Assembly (NCBI GenBank): GCA_934561175.1
Contig: CAKTFW010000002.1
Location: 66,813 to 130,812 of the forward strand
From: an uncultured Oscillospiraceae bacterium
Lineage (GTDB): Bacteria; Bacillota; Clostridia; Oscillospirales; Oscillospiraceae
Length of the DNA stretch: 64,000 nucleotides
Direction of reading: 5' to 3'
Shown here in pieces: positions 33,864 through 42,922 of this stretch (position 1 is the first letter of the stretch; every line of letters begins with the position of its first letter). A model generated the notes under the pieces. The model was not told the DNA's origin, made no database searches, and was given only the letters and a program-made list of their open reading frames with translations. The translations under genes were made by a program, and so were the position numbers.

Positions 33864-35123
33864 TTAATGCGTATTCCGGTTGACATATTCCGTACGTAGC
33901 TTGGAGTAGATGATTTTCTGTCCGGCATAAAGGCTATAGTAGCCGGAGAGCAGATAGCTGATTGCGCAGACCAATGCAAAAAGCGGAAGTGAATTGGAAC
34001 CGAAAAGTTCGACAGACAGCAGCACGGAAGAGATGGGACAGTTGACTACGCCGCAGAACAGGCCGACAAGGCCGAGCGCGGCACAAAAGCCAGGATCCAG
34101 CCCCAAAAGTGTGCCAAGCGCACAGCCGAGTGTGCTGCCAATGAAAAAGGTTGGAACGATTTCACCGCCCTTGAAACCGGCGCCGATTGTGAGCGAGGTA
34201 AAGAGAATCTTGAGAAGAAAAGCATAGCCAACAGCTTGTCCGTTGAGTGCTTGTGCGATGATATTCATCCCGGCGCCGTTGTAATCGCGCGTGCCAAGCA
34301 GCAGCGTCAGTACGACAATCAGCACGCCGCCAGCAGCAATCCGCAGATAGGGATTTTTCAGAAATCGGTGGAAACAGGCTTCAATCCGGTGAATTGCGGT
34401 GATAAAAAGAATGCTGACCAGCGCACAACAGACAGCGATCGCGATCACTTTGGAAAGAATGCTGACAGAGTGGGTTGGCAGTGCCGCGATGGTGTAGACC
34501 GTGGTGGTAACGCCGCAGAGCTGTGCCACAAAACAGGCAATAATGGCGGCAACAATGCAGGGCAGAAAGGCGACATAGTAGACGACGCCGACAGAAATGA
34601 CTTCCATGCAGAAGACGGATGCGGTGACCGGAGTGCCAAATAATGCGGCAAACAGTGCACTCATCCCGCACATAGTAATCACATGCAGGTCGTTTTCCCG
34701 CAACTGAAAGACACGGCCAAGTCCTGCACCGACACTGCCGCCGATTTGCAGTGCTGCGCCTTCACGCCCGGCGGAACCGCCGCACAGATGGGTGAGTGTG
34801 GTGCCGATAAAAATCAGCGGCGCCATTTTGATGGGAATTTGCTCAGAACCGCGAATAGAACGGAGAATTAAATTGGTGCCTGGATCCTGTGTAATACCAC
34901 TGATGCGATAGAGAAATACGATTGCGAGACCGGCGGCGGGCAGCAGATATAGCAGCCAGGGATTTGCCGTGCGGGCAATGGTGGCATAGTCCACAGCGTA
35001 GTGAAAAGCGGTGCCGATGCAGCCGCAGATTGCGCCAGTAATGACGGCGCAGGCCAGCCATTTGATCAGGGTCAGGCCGTATTCGGCAATATGCGCTGTT
35101 CTGGCACGAAATTGATCTTTCAT
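33864..35123 (-). CDS. ClC-family chloride channel/transporter
   Basis: Integral membrane protein of 419 residues with about ten hydrophobic segments. The conserved motif GGSAGREGAALQIGG (around residue 115) includes the gating glutamate of GREG. FKGGEIVPTFFIGSTLGC and a late CGVVNCPISSVLLSVELF segment complete the family pattern. The first motif of model ClC proteins (GSGIP) is not clear; the corresponding place reads SGITQDPGTN, so ion selectivity is uncertain (chloride or fluoride). No CBS domains. The gene follows the SDR gene by 15 bases on the same strand. Confidence 0.88.
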   Translation of the reverse strand: MKDQFRARTAHIAEYGLTLIKWLACAVITGAICGCIGTAFHYAVDYATIARTANPWLLYLLPAAGLAIVFLYRISGITQDPGTNLILRSIRGSEQIPIKMAPLIFIGTTLTHLCGGSAGREGAALQIGGSVGAGLGRVFQLRENDLHVITMCGMSALFAALFGTPVTASVFCMEVISVGVVYYVAFLPCIVAAIIACFVAQLCGVTTTVYTIAALPTHSVSILSKVIAIAVCCALVSILFITAIHRIEACFHRFLKNPYLRIAAGGVLIVVLTLLLGTRDYNGAGMNIIAQALNGQAVGYAFLLKILFTSLTIGAGFKGGEIVPTFFIGSTLGCALGTLLGLDPGFCAALGLVGLFCGVVNCPISSVLLSVELFGSNSLPLFALVCAISYLLSGYYSLYAGQKIIYSKLRTEYVNRNTH

Positions 35124-35138
35124 ACGGAGAACCTCCGA

Positions 35139-35840
35139 TTACAAAATAAATCCGCCGTCCAGGGTTAAAACCTGGCCGGTCATAAAGCTGGCAGCGTCTG
35201 AGGCAAGATAGGCCATAGCGTTGGCGATGTCCTCCGGCTGGCCGAGCCGGGACAGGGGAGTTTGCGCTGCGAGTTCTGCCTGCTCTGCCGGGGAAAAACT
35301 CAGCATCATATCCGTTGCGATGACGCCGGGAGCGACGCAATTGACACGAATGCCGGAGGGCGCAAGTTCCTTGGCCAGCGCCTTGCTCAGCGCAATTACA
35401 GCACCCTTTGTGGCAGAGTAGGCAGCTTCACAGGAAGCGCCGGCCAATCCCCAGATAGAAGAGACTGTGATGATGCAGCCAGCCTGCTTTTGCAGAAAGG
35501 TTGGCAGAGCAGCCCGCACACAGTGGTAAATGCCTTTGACATTGACGGAAAACAGCCGGTCCCATTCTGAGCCGGAGATATCAGAAATCAATCCGTAGTG
35601 CGAGATCCCGGCATTGCAGATTAAAGTGTCGATTTGTGGAATTCGAGAGAAGGCAGCCTGTACAGCGGATGCGTCCGCAACATCTGCCTGCAGCGCCACA
35701 GCGCCGGTCTGTTGGGCAAGCGCCGCTGCTTCTTCTGTATGGCGCGCATAGAGAAAATAGACGGTGTCGCCTTGCGCGGAAAATTTTCGTACAGCGGCAG
35801 CACCGATTCCACGGGCACCGCCAGTAATGACGACGGTCAA
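35139..35840 (-). CDS. Short-chain dehydrogenase/reductase (SDR, FabG-like)
   Basis: NAD(P)-dependent oxidoreductase of 233 residues. Rossmann motif TGGARGIG at residues ~6-13, NAG in LICNAGISHYG, active site Ser (TVSSIWG) and YSATK, and the C-terminal SFMTGQVLTLDGGF. No ATG is found at the N-terminus. TTG at 35838-35840, 7 bases after AAGGG, gives MTVVITGGARGIG; the in-frame ATG far upstream lies inside yabR antisense to nothing known and is rejected. Substrate not predictable; similar to 3-oxoacyl-ACP reductase. Confidence 0.88.
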   Translation of the reverse strand: MTVVITGGARGIGAAAVRKFSAQGDTVYFLYARHTEEAAALAQQTGAVALQADVADASAVQAAFSRIPQIDTLICNAGISHYGLISDISGSEWDRLFSVNVKGIYHCVRAALPTFLQKQAGCIITVSSIWGLAGASCEAAYSATKGAVIALSKALAKELAPSGIRVNCVAPGVIATDMMLSFSPAEQAELAAQTPLSRLGQPEDIANAMAYLASDAASFMTGQVLTLDGGFIL

Positions 35841-35878
35841 ATAATCACCCTTTTCAAAAGTGGTATAACGGTACGAAA

Positions 35879-35904
35879 GCCCTTTCCGAATACTCGGAAA
35901 GGGC
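35879..35904 (-). terminator. Terminator after yabR
   Basis: An 11-bp stem GCCCTTTCCGA / TCGGAAAGGGC with a 4-base loop, followed on the minus strand by UUUCG. It separates the yabP-yabR group from the SDR gene. Confidence 0.75.
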
Positions 35905-35910
35905 CCTGGA

Positions 35911-36387
35911 TTATCTGCGTTTGTTTTTGCTTTTCCGGTCGGAATACTGCTTGATTGAGGAGATCTTGCTGTCGGAATCCGCCATAAACTGCTTGAGTTT
36001 TTCCTCAAAGCTCTGCGGTTCCTTCGGACCGAAAGAACGATTGTCCGGAGATGTGGACCGCGGCCGATCGTTGCGGGGACGATCAAAACGGGGGCGGTCG
36101 TTGCGCGGACGGTCCACCGGGGGACGGTCGTTGCGCGCCGGACGGGGAGGAGGCTCAATCGTCCGCTTGATGGAGAGGTTGATCTTGCCGGTCGGATCGA
36201 TGGCAATGATCATGGTTTTGACATCCTGACCCTCCGTCAGATGCTCGTGGATGTCATTGACATAGGCATGGGCGATCTCCGAGATATGCACCATACCGGT
36301 TTTGCCGCCAGGCAGCGTGATGAATGCGCCGAATTTTGTAATGGTTTTGACTTTACCTTCGACGATGGAACCGACTGTTAACTCCAT
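35911..36387 (-). CDS. yabR: S1 RNA-binding domain protein (YabR-like)
   Basis: A 158-residue protein: an S1 domain at residues ~1-75 (VGSIVEGKVKTITKFGAFI, GKTGMVHISEIAH, KINLSIKR), then a basic, proline-rich tail with repeats of the form RP(R/V)NDRPR..., and a C-terminal helix ending KSKNKRR. The order yabP-yabQ-divIC-yabR is the same as in Bacillus subtilis. It probably binds RNA or ribosomes; its exact role is unknown. Start ATG 36387 lies 14 bases after AAGGAGG, a rather wide spacing. Confidence 0.87.
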   Translation of the reverse strand: MELTVGSIVEGKVKTITKFGAFITLPGGKTGMVHISEIAHAYVNDIHEHLTEGQDVKTMIIAIDPTGKINLSIKRTIEPPPRPARNDRPPVDRPRNDRPRFDRPRNDRPRSTSPDNRSFGPKEPQSFEEKLKQFMADSDSKISSIKQYSDRKSKNKRR

Positions 36388-36424
36388 ACTTTGTGGGAAG
36401 TCCTCCTTCAGATTTTGGCGCGGA

Positions 36425-36703
36425 TTATTTGCCGACATCGTGGAACACAATCTCACCATCCGTTACAAGCCCCAGCTTGTTCCGGGCGATTTCCGTGATT
36501 CCCTCCGGGGTGTCGACATTGGCAATTTCATCCTCCAGCCGCTGATTTTCAAGTTCGGTGGCGCTGATGGACACCGTGAGATCTGCGGCCTGCGCTTTTT
36601 TGTCCCGAATTTGAGACTGCAGGTTCGCCAGGGTAACGGTAGCATACACAGCGACCGCCAGAAGAATCAGCTTCAGTATCAGTGATGATTTTCGAACTGT
36701 CAT
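36425..36703 (-). CDS. divIC: Septum formation initiator, DivIC/FtsB family
   Basis: Small bitopic divisome protein of 92 residues. A short cytoplasmic start (MTVRKSSL), one membrane helix (ILKLILLAVAVYATVTLANL), a coiled coil (QSQIRDKKAQAADLTVSISATELENQRLEDEI) and a C-terminal tail with ARNKLGLVTDGEIVF as in DivIC. The start follows AAGGAGGG by 8 bases. The upstream gene yabQ runs 155 bases into it in another frame. Confidence 0.9.
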   Translation of the reverse strand: MTVRKSSLILKLILLAVAVYATVTLANLQSQIRDKKAQAADLTVSISATELENQRLEDEIANVDTPEGITEIARNKLGLVTDGEIVFHDVGK

Positions 36704-37166
36704 GATGCCGTCCCTCCTTATGGTGATGGGCAAATCTCAAAAAAGGATATGTGTCTTTTATAATACTCTGTTTTTCGACGAAAAGGAAGAGCTTTTTCAA
36801 AATATTTTTTCCGTTTTTACACAATTTGAAGATCGGTGCGCTGAGGCACCGCAATCCGCGTGCGAGAAGGTGCAGCAGCCGGTCAAGCAGATATAATATC
36901 GGACGGCTGAAGGTGAGAAACCAGAATAACATACCGAGCCCGACAGCAAGCAGCATGAACAGGTGCAGTTCTCCGCGCCCGCCATAGAGAATCATCAGCA
37001 GCAGGGCCAGAAACAGTAATAGACAGAACAGCAGATCCAATACTGGCGTCAGGCTGCGGCGTAGGCGGCGCAGTGCCCGGAACAGGTCATAACAGAGTCC
37101 GGCAGCCAGCCCCAGTCCGGCGCCTTGCAGAAATTGCAGCGCCTGCAGCGCGATAGGAAGCTCCAT
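36549..37166 (-). CDS. yabQ: Spore cortex biosynthesis protein YabQ
   Basis: Membrane protein needed for the spore cortex in Bacillus. The frame is 205 residues. Residues 1-~130 are YabQ-like: QALQFLQGAGLGLAAGLCYDLFRALRR, then four hydrophobic segments. The last ~55 residues (HHHKEGRHHDSSKIITD...) overlap divIC out of frame and look non-native, so the reading frame may have lost its original stop near 36720. The start ATG overlaps the yabP stop by one base. Confidence 0.85.
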   Translation of the reverse strand: MELPIALQALQFLQGAGLGLAAGLCYDLFRALRRLRRSLTPVLDLLFCLLLFLALLLMILYGGRGELHLFMLLAVGLGMLFWFLTFSRPILYLLDRLLHLLARGLRCLSAPIFKLCKNGKNILKKLFLFVEKQSIIKDTYPFLRFAHHHKEGRHHDSSKIITDTEADSSGGRCVCYRYPGEPAVSNSGQKSAGRRSHGVHQRHRT

Positions 37167-37444
37167 CAGCGAAACAGGCGCGAGAAGAAGCCGCCTTGTT
37201 CGCGGCTGTCATCCTCATAGATCAGCGCGTCGATCGTTCCGTCGACACAGATTTGCCCGCCTTCCAGGGAAAGCATCTGCAAATGCAGCTGTTCACCGCG
37301 GACAATCAATACGCCCTGTGCTGTATGCAAAACAATGGTCTGCTCATCGAAGCTCTCGACATCGTTCACACCGGATACCTGCAATTTACTGCGGTCGTCC
37401 AGATGCAGATGATGCAGCGCGGCTGGATTGAGTTCGTTTCCCAT
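37166..37444 (-). CDS. yabP: Sporulation protein YabP
   Basis: Spore assembly protein of 92 residues, a family linked to coat/cortex formation. All-beta sequence with LHLDDRSKLQVSGVNDVESFDEQ and GEQLHLQMLSLEGG, the YabP pattern. The ribosome site AGGAGG is 10 bases before ATG. Upstream on the minus strand, GCATAAT and an ATATAAAT-like element about 14 bases further resemble a sigma-E promoter, as known for yabP of Bacillus, but the match is loose. Confidence 0.92.
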   Translation of the reverse strand: MGNELNPAALHHLHLDDRSKLQVSGVNDVESFDEQTIVLHTAQGVLIVRGEQLHLQMLSLEGGQICVDGTIDALIYEDDSREQGGFFSRLFR

Positions 37445-37528
37445 CGCATCGCTTCCTCCTATCAGCTCGAATCCTTTCTATTTATATTCGAAGCAGGCAG
37501 GATTATGCGCAAATCGAAGAGAAAACAG

Positions 37529-37564
37529 CAGGGGCACGAATCCCAGGCGGAATTCGTGCCCCTG
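37529..37564 (-). terminator. Terminator of the nrdG-dut transcript
   Basis: Stem of about 13 bp (CAGGGGCACGAAT / ATTCGTGCCCCTG) just after the dut stop. On the minus strand it is followed by UGUUUUCUCUU. Confidence 0.82.
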
Positions 37565-37570
37565 TGCGGA

Positions 37571-38014
37571 TCAGCGGGTACCGGTGGAACCGAAGCCGCC
37601 CGTGCCGCGGACAGTCTCGGAGAGTGTCTGGGCTTCTTCATATTGTGCAGTTAAGAAAGGCGTAATGACCAACTGGGCAATGCGCTCGCCGGGCTCAATC
37701 GTTTGAGACTGCGCGGAATGATTGTGCAGCGCAACCATCAGCTCACCGCGATAGTCCGCGTCCACAACGCCGACCTTGTTGGCCGGTGCAAGACCGCGCT
37801 TTGCGGCAAGGCCGCTGCGGGCGTAGACAAGACCGGCATAGCCAATCGGAATTTCCATTGTCAGGCCGGTGGGAACCATAGCGGTTTGGCCGGGATCAAT
37901 CGTGATAGGCGCGTCCATGCAGGCACGCAGATCGGCGCCTGCAGCATAGGCAGAGCCATAGACAGGAAGCTGCGCATCCGGGCGCAGCTTTTTAACCGGG
38001 ACAACTGGGTTCAT
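37571..38014 (-). CDS. dut: dUTP diphosphatase
   Basis: Trimeric dUTPase of 147 residues that removes dUTP and supplies dUMP. Motifs 1-5 in order: AAGADLRA, YARSGLAAKRGL, NKVGVVDADYRGEL, PGERIAQLVI and the C-terminal RGTGGFGSTG. The start overlaps the nrdG stop (ATGA) behind GGAGGAA, so it is coupled to deoxynucleotide synthesis. Confidence 0.97.
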   Translation of the reverse strand: MNPVVPVKKLRPDAQLPVYGSAYAAGADLRACMDAPITIDPGQTAMVPTGLTMEIPIGYAGLVYARSGLAAKRGLAPANKVGVVDADYRGELMVALHNHSAQSQTIEPGERIAQLVITPFLTAQYEEAQTLSETVRGTGGFGSTGTR

Positions 38015-38520
38015 TGCATTTCCTCCTCATTCCAGTTCACAGGCGCTCCGGCAGCCAGTGACAGCGGGATATCCAGAATTCTTTGGTTTTCTGAGCCGCG
38101 GAAGCGCAGCCGTAAATTTTTCTGTTCTTGAATAAACGGACCGTCCACAAGTACATCGCAGAGCTTGAGCAGCGGCAGCGCACCGGCGCAGAGCTGCTCA
38201 AAGGTATAGCCGGAATAAGCCCAGATGCTTTTTTGTGGATAGGTATGGCGGATTTCCTGCAAAAGCGCCAGCACAGCGGGTTGGTTGGCCGCTTCAAAGG
38301 GTTCACCGCCCAGCAGCGAGAAGCCACGGATGTAGTCTGGGGCGAGCAGCTGAAGAATTTCGGCGGTCTGTGCTGCGCCGAAAGGTGTGCCATAGGCAAA
38401 ATCCCAGGCTTCGGGATTGAAGCAGCCCTTGCAGCGGTGGGTGCAGCCGGAGACAAACAGACTGACCCGGACGCCGGGACCGTTTGCAACATCACAAGGC
38501 TTAATGGTTGCGTAGTTCAT
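38011..38520 (-). CDS. nrdG: Anaerobic ribonucleotide reductase activating protein NrdG
   Basis: Radical SAM activase of 169 residues that installs the glycyl radical on NrdD. Cluster motif CTHRCKGCFN (C-x3-C-x2-C) at residues ~26-33, then GFSLLGGEPFE for SAM binding. The start ATG 38520 lies ~10 bases after AAAAGGAG. Unusually it is separated from nrdD by an LTA-synthase-like gene on the same strand. Confidence 0.95.
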   Translation of the reverse strand: MNYATIKPCDVANGPGVRVSLFVSGCTHRCKGCFNPEAWDFAYGTPFGAAQTAEILQLLAPDYIRGFSLLGGEPFEAANQPAVLALLQEIRHTYPQKSIWAYSGYTFEQLCAGALPLLKLCDVLVDGPFIQEQKNLRLRFRGSENQRILDIPLSLAAGAPVNWNEEEMQ

Positions 38521-38536
38521 TGGAAGAGACTCCTTT

Positions 38537-40552
38537 TCAATTCTTCGCAACTCCCAACGCGACCTCCTCAGCGGCGGCATAGTGAATGGGAGTTGTACTG
38601 AGAACGGTACTGTCATCGCCGACTTGCGAAACAGTCACCTTGTCACCAACATTCATGGGGACGGCGTCGATCTGTAGACAGGATGCGCTGACATAGGTTG
38701 TGTCTTGTGCGTCATCGTTGATATTGACGACACTGTAGGGTGTGAAATTATCGCCGTAGACATACATGGTGTTGCCAATGTGGCTGAAAGCGCTGACCTG
38801 AATGGGAAGCACGCCCATTTGCATGGGAATGGTATGATAGCGCACATTGCCGCCGGTTGTGTCATGATTGCCATAGAGCATATCGTATTCAAACAGCTCC
38901 AGTGCATGGAGATAATCCGGATCTTTGGAGAAACACTGATGCAGTTTTGGCAGCAGACCGGAATCGATATCAAACAGATCAAAAACATGGGCGGCCAGTT
39001 GATAGGCGTACAGGTCGGTGTTGTCGGCCTCCAGCGGGAAGTTACTCCAGATGACATATTCCGTTTGGAAGAGATTGCCGTTTTCAAGGTCACTATTTTC
39101 CATCTCAAAGTTTGGAAGATGGTCGCCAAAGAAGGCGACCACAACTGGCTCCGGGTAGTCCTGCAGTGTTTCCACCAGCTGACCGACGAATGCATCGGAC
39201 TCGGAGAGTTGATTTATGTAGTAAGAAAACGCCGTGGCGGTCTTTTCATCGTCTATGCCGCTGACCGTGATCGGCTCGTCGTCGCCCAACGGCTCCCGCG
39301 GGTATTTTCCATGTGCCTGGACGGAAACGGTGTAGATCAAATCCTGCTGTGGTGTGGATGCAAGTGCATCCTCAATTGGTTGGATCAGCACGGAATCCTT
39401 GACCCAGCCGAGGGGATTTGTCTGCACATTTTGCATATATTCCTCCGCGGTGAAGGTATTAAAGCCGAGGTTGGCATAGACCAGATATCGGTCATAAAAG
39501 GTAGCATCGTTATTGTGGATGGCATGGCAGCTGTAGCCGAGCGGCTGCAAATCATAGCAGATGGACTCACAGGCGGTCTGCTTTAGAATCGTTTCGTAGG
39601 GATACTCGCCAGTTCCGAAATATTCCAGGCTCATGCCGGTAATCATTTCAAATTCCGTATTGGCAGTGCCGGCGCCAAAGACAGGTACGGTGAGAAAACC
39701 GTGCGGGCAAGACTGCTTCAGCGCGGTGAAACAGGGCACCGGGTTCTCGGAAAACGAAAGCTTTTTCACATAGTTTGGATCAAAGAAAGACTCCAACTGG
39801 ACGAAGATGATGTTTGGCAGCATTGTCGGATTGGATTCCGAATCGGCATTGATGTCCTCCAGAATTTGCTGCACATGGGAGGGAGAATAGTCTTCCGGTT
39901 CGTCGATTCCGCGATCAACAAGGCTGCGGCAGAAGCAATAGGGAAAGCCATAGTCGCGGTAGGCGTTTGCCAGATTGGAAAATTTATTGGAGAGCGTGCC
40001 GGTCTGGAGCAGCAGAAGGGTGGAACCGGTCAGAAGGATGGAAAACAGGCAGAGGGAAAAGATGGCCCGATAGGGATATACCGTCGTTTTCCGGGCGTGT
40101 ATGCAAAAGAAGACAAGGCCGGTTACCAGTGCAAGGAAAGCGATGATCAACAAAATGATCTGCCAGAGGTTCAGATAGATCTGTAAAATGCTCCAGACGG
40201 ATTTGAGCAGTGCAAAATCAATGGCAGAGAGCGGTGTGGTGCGGAAGGTAGTTAAAATGCAATCTGCCAGACCGAGAACGCACCAGACAGTGGAGAGAAT
40301 CGCAATGGCTGCCCCTTTTCTGCGGAAAAATGCAGAGAGGCAGAGCGACACCAGAATGATGCAGCTGTTATAGAGAAATACGAGCGGCGAGTGTATCACC
40401 AGGCCCAGACCTGCGAAAAGCGAATGGCGGCAAAGACTTTCAATGACCAGCTCCAGGAGCAGAGACAATGCAATTACAGTCAGAAGATAGCGGCGAAAGG
40501 TTGTGCATTTTGTGGGCTGCCGCGTGGGCGTTTCAGAAGTCTGTGGTATCAT
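38537..40552 (-). CDS. LTA synthase-family membrane phosphotransferase/sulfatase with extra C-terminal beta domain
   Basis: A 671-residue membrane enzyme. Five hydrophobic segments (residues ~22-40, 50-75, 82-101, 128-152, 163-183) are followed by an extracellular sulfatase-fold domain (~245-560). Metal/nucleophile residues: E254 in QLESFF, T296 in GAGTANTEF (nucleophile in LtaS), and FFGDHLPNF. It likely moves glycerol-phosphate or another phospho-group onto a cell-envelope polymer. After residue ~590 comes a beta-rich, IPT/TIG-like stretch (LPIQVSAFSHIGNTMYVYGD, SVVNINDD, YVSASCLQIDAVP) that usual LtaS proteins lack. Start behind GGAGG. Confidence 0.88.
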   Translation of the reverse strand: MIPQTSETPTRQPTKCTTFRRYLLTVIALSLLLELVIESLCRHSLFAGLGLVIHSPLVFLYNSCIILVSLCLSAFFRRKGAAIAILSTVWCVLGLADCILTTFRTTPLSAIDFALLKSVWSILQIYLNLWQIILLIIAFLALVTGLVFFCIHARKTTVYPYRAIFSLCLFSILLTGSTLLLLQTGTLSNKFSNLANAYRDYGFPYCFCRSLVDRGIDEPEDYSPSHVQQILEDINADSESNPTMLPNIIFVQLESFFDPNYVKKLSFSENPVPCFTALKQSCPHGFLTVPVFGAGTANTEFEMITGMSLEYFGTGEYPYETILKQTACESICYDLQPLGYSCHAIHNNDATFYDRYLVYANLGFNTFTAEEYMQNVQTNPLGWVKDSVLIQPIEDALASTPQQDLIYTVSVQAHGKYPREPLGDDEPITVSGIDDEKTATAFSYYINQLSESDAFVGQLVETLQDYPEPVVVAFFGDHLPNFEMENSDLENGNLFQTEYVIWSNFPLEADNTDLYAYQLAAHVFDLFDIDSGLLPKLHQCFSKDPDYLHALELFEYDMLYGNHDTTGGNVRYHTIPMQMGVLPIQVSAFSHIGNTMYVYGDNFTPYSVVNINDDAQDTTYVSASCLQIDAVPMNVGDKVTVSQVGDDSTVLSTTPIHYAAAEEVALGVAKN

Positions 40553-40674
40553 AAAAAGAGCCTCCGAGACACAAAAATATCGCTCTTCATTATGGCACGG
40601 AAACTGTAAAAATCAAGCATTTGTAAAGAAAGATCATACTTTTTTCAGAAATTTTGTCATAAAAGATCGGAGCC

Positions 40675-40696
40675 TGGAAAAATTCCGGCCCCGATC
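40675..40696 (-). terminator. Terminator of nrdD
   Basis: Stem GATCGG(A)GCC.GGAA / TTCC.GGC(C)CCGATC followed on the minus strand by UUUUAUG. It starts 13 bases past the nrdD stop, so nrdG, 2.2 kb downstream, may need its own promoter. Confidence 0.75.
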
Positions 40697-40708
40697 AAAT
40701 CGACTGGC

Positions 40709-42835
40709 TTACAGATGAAGGACACGCGCCTTGATTTCCTTGGTTTTTCCGACATTCCAGAAATTCTCGCCAAGATAGCCGCAGGTGCGGCGGGTGACAT
40801 TCATTCGGTTCTGATCTTTGTTGCCACAGGCGGGGCATTCCCACTCCAGATCGTCGTTGATCAGAATTTCGCCGTCATAACCGCAGACCTGGCAGTAGTC
40901 CGACTTTGTATTAAACTCTGCATACTGGATATTGTCGTAAATAAAGCGCACAAGATCCTGCAGAGCGGTCAGATTGTTCCGCATATTGGGAATCTCTACA
41001 TAGGAGATGCAGCCGCCGCTGGAAATCTTCTGGAATTGGCTCTCAAACTGGAATTTGGCGAAAGCGTCAATCTGCTCACGGACATCTACATGATAAGAAT
41101 TTGTGTAATAGCCTTTGTCCGTGACATCGGGGATGGTGCCGAAACGCTCTTTATCAATCCTGGCAAAGCGGTAGCAGAGCGACTCTGCCGGGGTGCCGTA
41201 GAGGGCAAAGCCGATGCCTGTCTGCTCTTTCCAAACGGCACATTTGTTTTTCATATACTGCATGACCTTCAGCGCAAATTCGGTGCCCTCCGACGCTGTG
41301 TGACTGCAGCCTTTCATCAGCTTGGTCAGTTCGTACAGGCCAATATAGCCCAGAGAAATGGTGGAATAACCGCCCGTCAGGAATTTATCAATGGTCTCAC
41401 CCTTTTTCAGGCGGGCGATTGCGCCATACTGCCAATGCACCGGCGAGACATCCGATTTCACGCCTATCAGTGCGTTGTGACGGCACATGAGCGCCTCATA
41501 GCAGAGCTGCAGGCGCTCATCAAACAGCGCCCAGAATTTCTGTTCGTCACCATGCGCCAGAATGCCAATCTGAGGCAGGTTGATGGAGACAACGCCCTGA
41601 TTGAAGCGGCCTTCAAATTTGTAATTGCCGTTTTCGTCTTTCCAAGGGGAGAGGAAGCTGCGGCAGCCCATCGGGGCAAAGACATTGCCCTCATAGTTTT
41701 CCCGCATTTTTTTGGCAGAGATATAGTCGGGGTACATCCGTTTGGCTGAACATTTGACGGCAAGCTCCGTGATGTAGTCATACTTGCCGCCCTGGAGGCA
41801 GTTGCAGGTGTCAAGTACATAGACGAGCTTCGGAAAGGCGGGGGTGACATAGACGCCGGCCTCGTTCTTGATGCCCTCCAGCCGCTGGCGGAGGATTTCT
41901 TCGATGATCATTGCATTTTCTTTGATATAGGGATCATCCTCGCGCAGATACAGGAAAATGGTCACAAAGGGGGACTGACCGTTTGTCGTCATCAGCGTGT
42001 TGATTTGGTATTGGATCGTCTGGACACCGGCCTTCAGCTCATCCTGCAGGCGCTCTCTGGTCAGACGCTCAATCAGTTCTTCCGAAGCCTCGCCGCTGCA
42101 CTCGGCGGTGATATGTTTTTTGAACTTTTCGTAGCTGCGGCGCAGATATTTGCCCAGGTGGCACACATCCACCGACTGGCCGCCGTACTGGTTGGAGGCC
42201 ACATTGGCGATGATCTGCGTCATGACATTGCAGGCGACCTGGAATGACTTGGGGCTTTCAATCATCTTGCCGTTCATCATGGTGCCGTTGTCCAGCATAT
42301 CGCCGATGTTGATCAGGCAGCAGTTGAAAATCGGCTGGACGAAATAATCTGCATCGTGGAAGTGCAGTACGCCTTCATCGTGCGCCTTGGAGATCTTCTC
42401 CGGCAGCAGAATACGGCGGGTCAGATCGCGGGAAACCTCACCGGCGATATAGTCGCGCTGCGTGGAGGCAATGACGGTGTTTTTGTTGGAATTTTCTTCT
42501 GCCAGTTCCTTATTCGTATTCTGCAGCAGGCTGAGGATGCTCTCGTCGGTGGTGTTCTGCTTCCGGACCAACGCGCGGGTATAGCGATAGATGACATAGT
42601 TTTTGGCCAGCAGATACTTGCCGTTTTCCATCAGGCTGCGTTCTACCATATCCTGAATATCTTCTACAAGCAGGCGCTCGCGATGCCGGGACGCAATCGA
42701 GTGGACGATTTTCTCGATCTGTTCCTCGGAAATGCGGTCGGCTTCGTCGACAGAAGTGTTCGCTTTTTGAATGGCAACAGCAATTTTAGAACGGTCAAAC
42801 GCTACAATTGTGCCATCTCTCTTTACAACTTGCAT
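40709..42835 (-). CDS. nrdD: Anaerobic ribonucleoside-triphosphate reductase NrdD
   Basis: Glycyl-radical reductase of 708 residues making dNTPs without oxygen. An N-terminal ATP-cone (MQVVKRDGTIVAFDRSKI, residues 1-~90) controls activity. The C-terminal zinc site is CQVCGYD...CPACGNK, and the glycyl radical residue is G686 in RRTCGYLGENFWN. The start ATG 42835 follows GAGGGGG; an earlier ATG (42979) lies within the NrdR-box region. It is activated by NrdG, encoded downstream. Confidence 0.97.
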   Translation of the reverse strand: MQVVKRDGTIVAFDRSKIAVAIQKANTSVDEADRISEEQIEKIVHSIASRHRERLLVEDIQDMVERSLMENGKYLLAKNYVIYRYTRALVRKQNTTDESILSLLQNTNKELAEENSNKNTVIASTQRDYIAGEVSRDLTRRILLPEKISKAHDEGVLHFHDADYFVQPIFNCCLINIGDMLDNGTMMNGKMIESPKSFQVACNVMTQIIANVASNQYGGQSVDVCHLGKYLRRSYEKFKKHITAECSGEASEELIERLTRERLQDELKAGVQTIQYQINTLMTTNGQSPFVTIFLYLREDDPYIKENAMIIEEILRQRLEGIKNEAGVYVTPAFPKLVYVLDTCNCLQGGKYDYITELAVKCSAKRMYPDYISAKKMRENYEGNVFAPMGCRSFLSPWKDENGNYKFEGRFNQGVVSINLPQIGILAHGDEQKFWALFDERLQLCYEALMCRHNALIGVKSDVSPVHWQYGAIARLKKGETIDKFLTGGYSTISLGYIGLYELTKLMKGCSHTASEGTEFALKVMQYMKNKCAVWKEQTGIGFALYGTPAESLCYRFARIDKERFGTIPDVTDKGYYTNSYHVDVREQIDAFAKFQFESQFQKISSGGCISYVEIPNMRNNLTALQDLVRFIYDNIQYAEFNTKSDYCQVCGYDGEILINDDLEWECPACGNKDQNRMNVTRRTCGYLGENFWNVGKTKEIKARVLHL

Positions 42836-42922
42836 AAAATCCCCCTCTTTTGCAACAAACCGGTTTTCAATCAATGAAAACGAAAAGGTTTTGTATATCA
42901 CCGTACATGGATGCACACAAAA

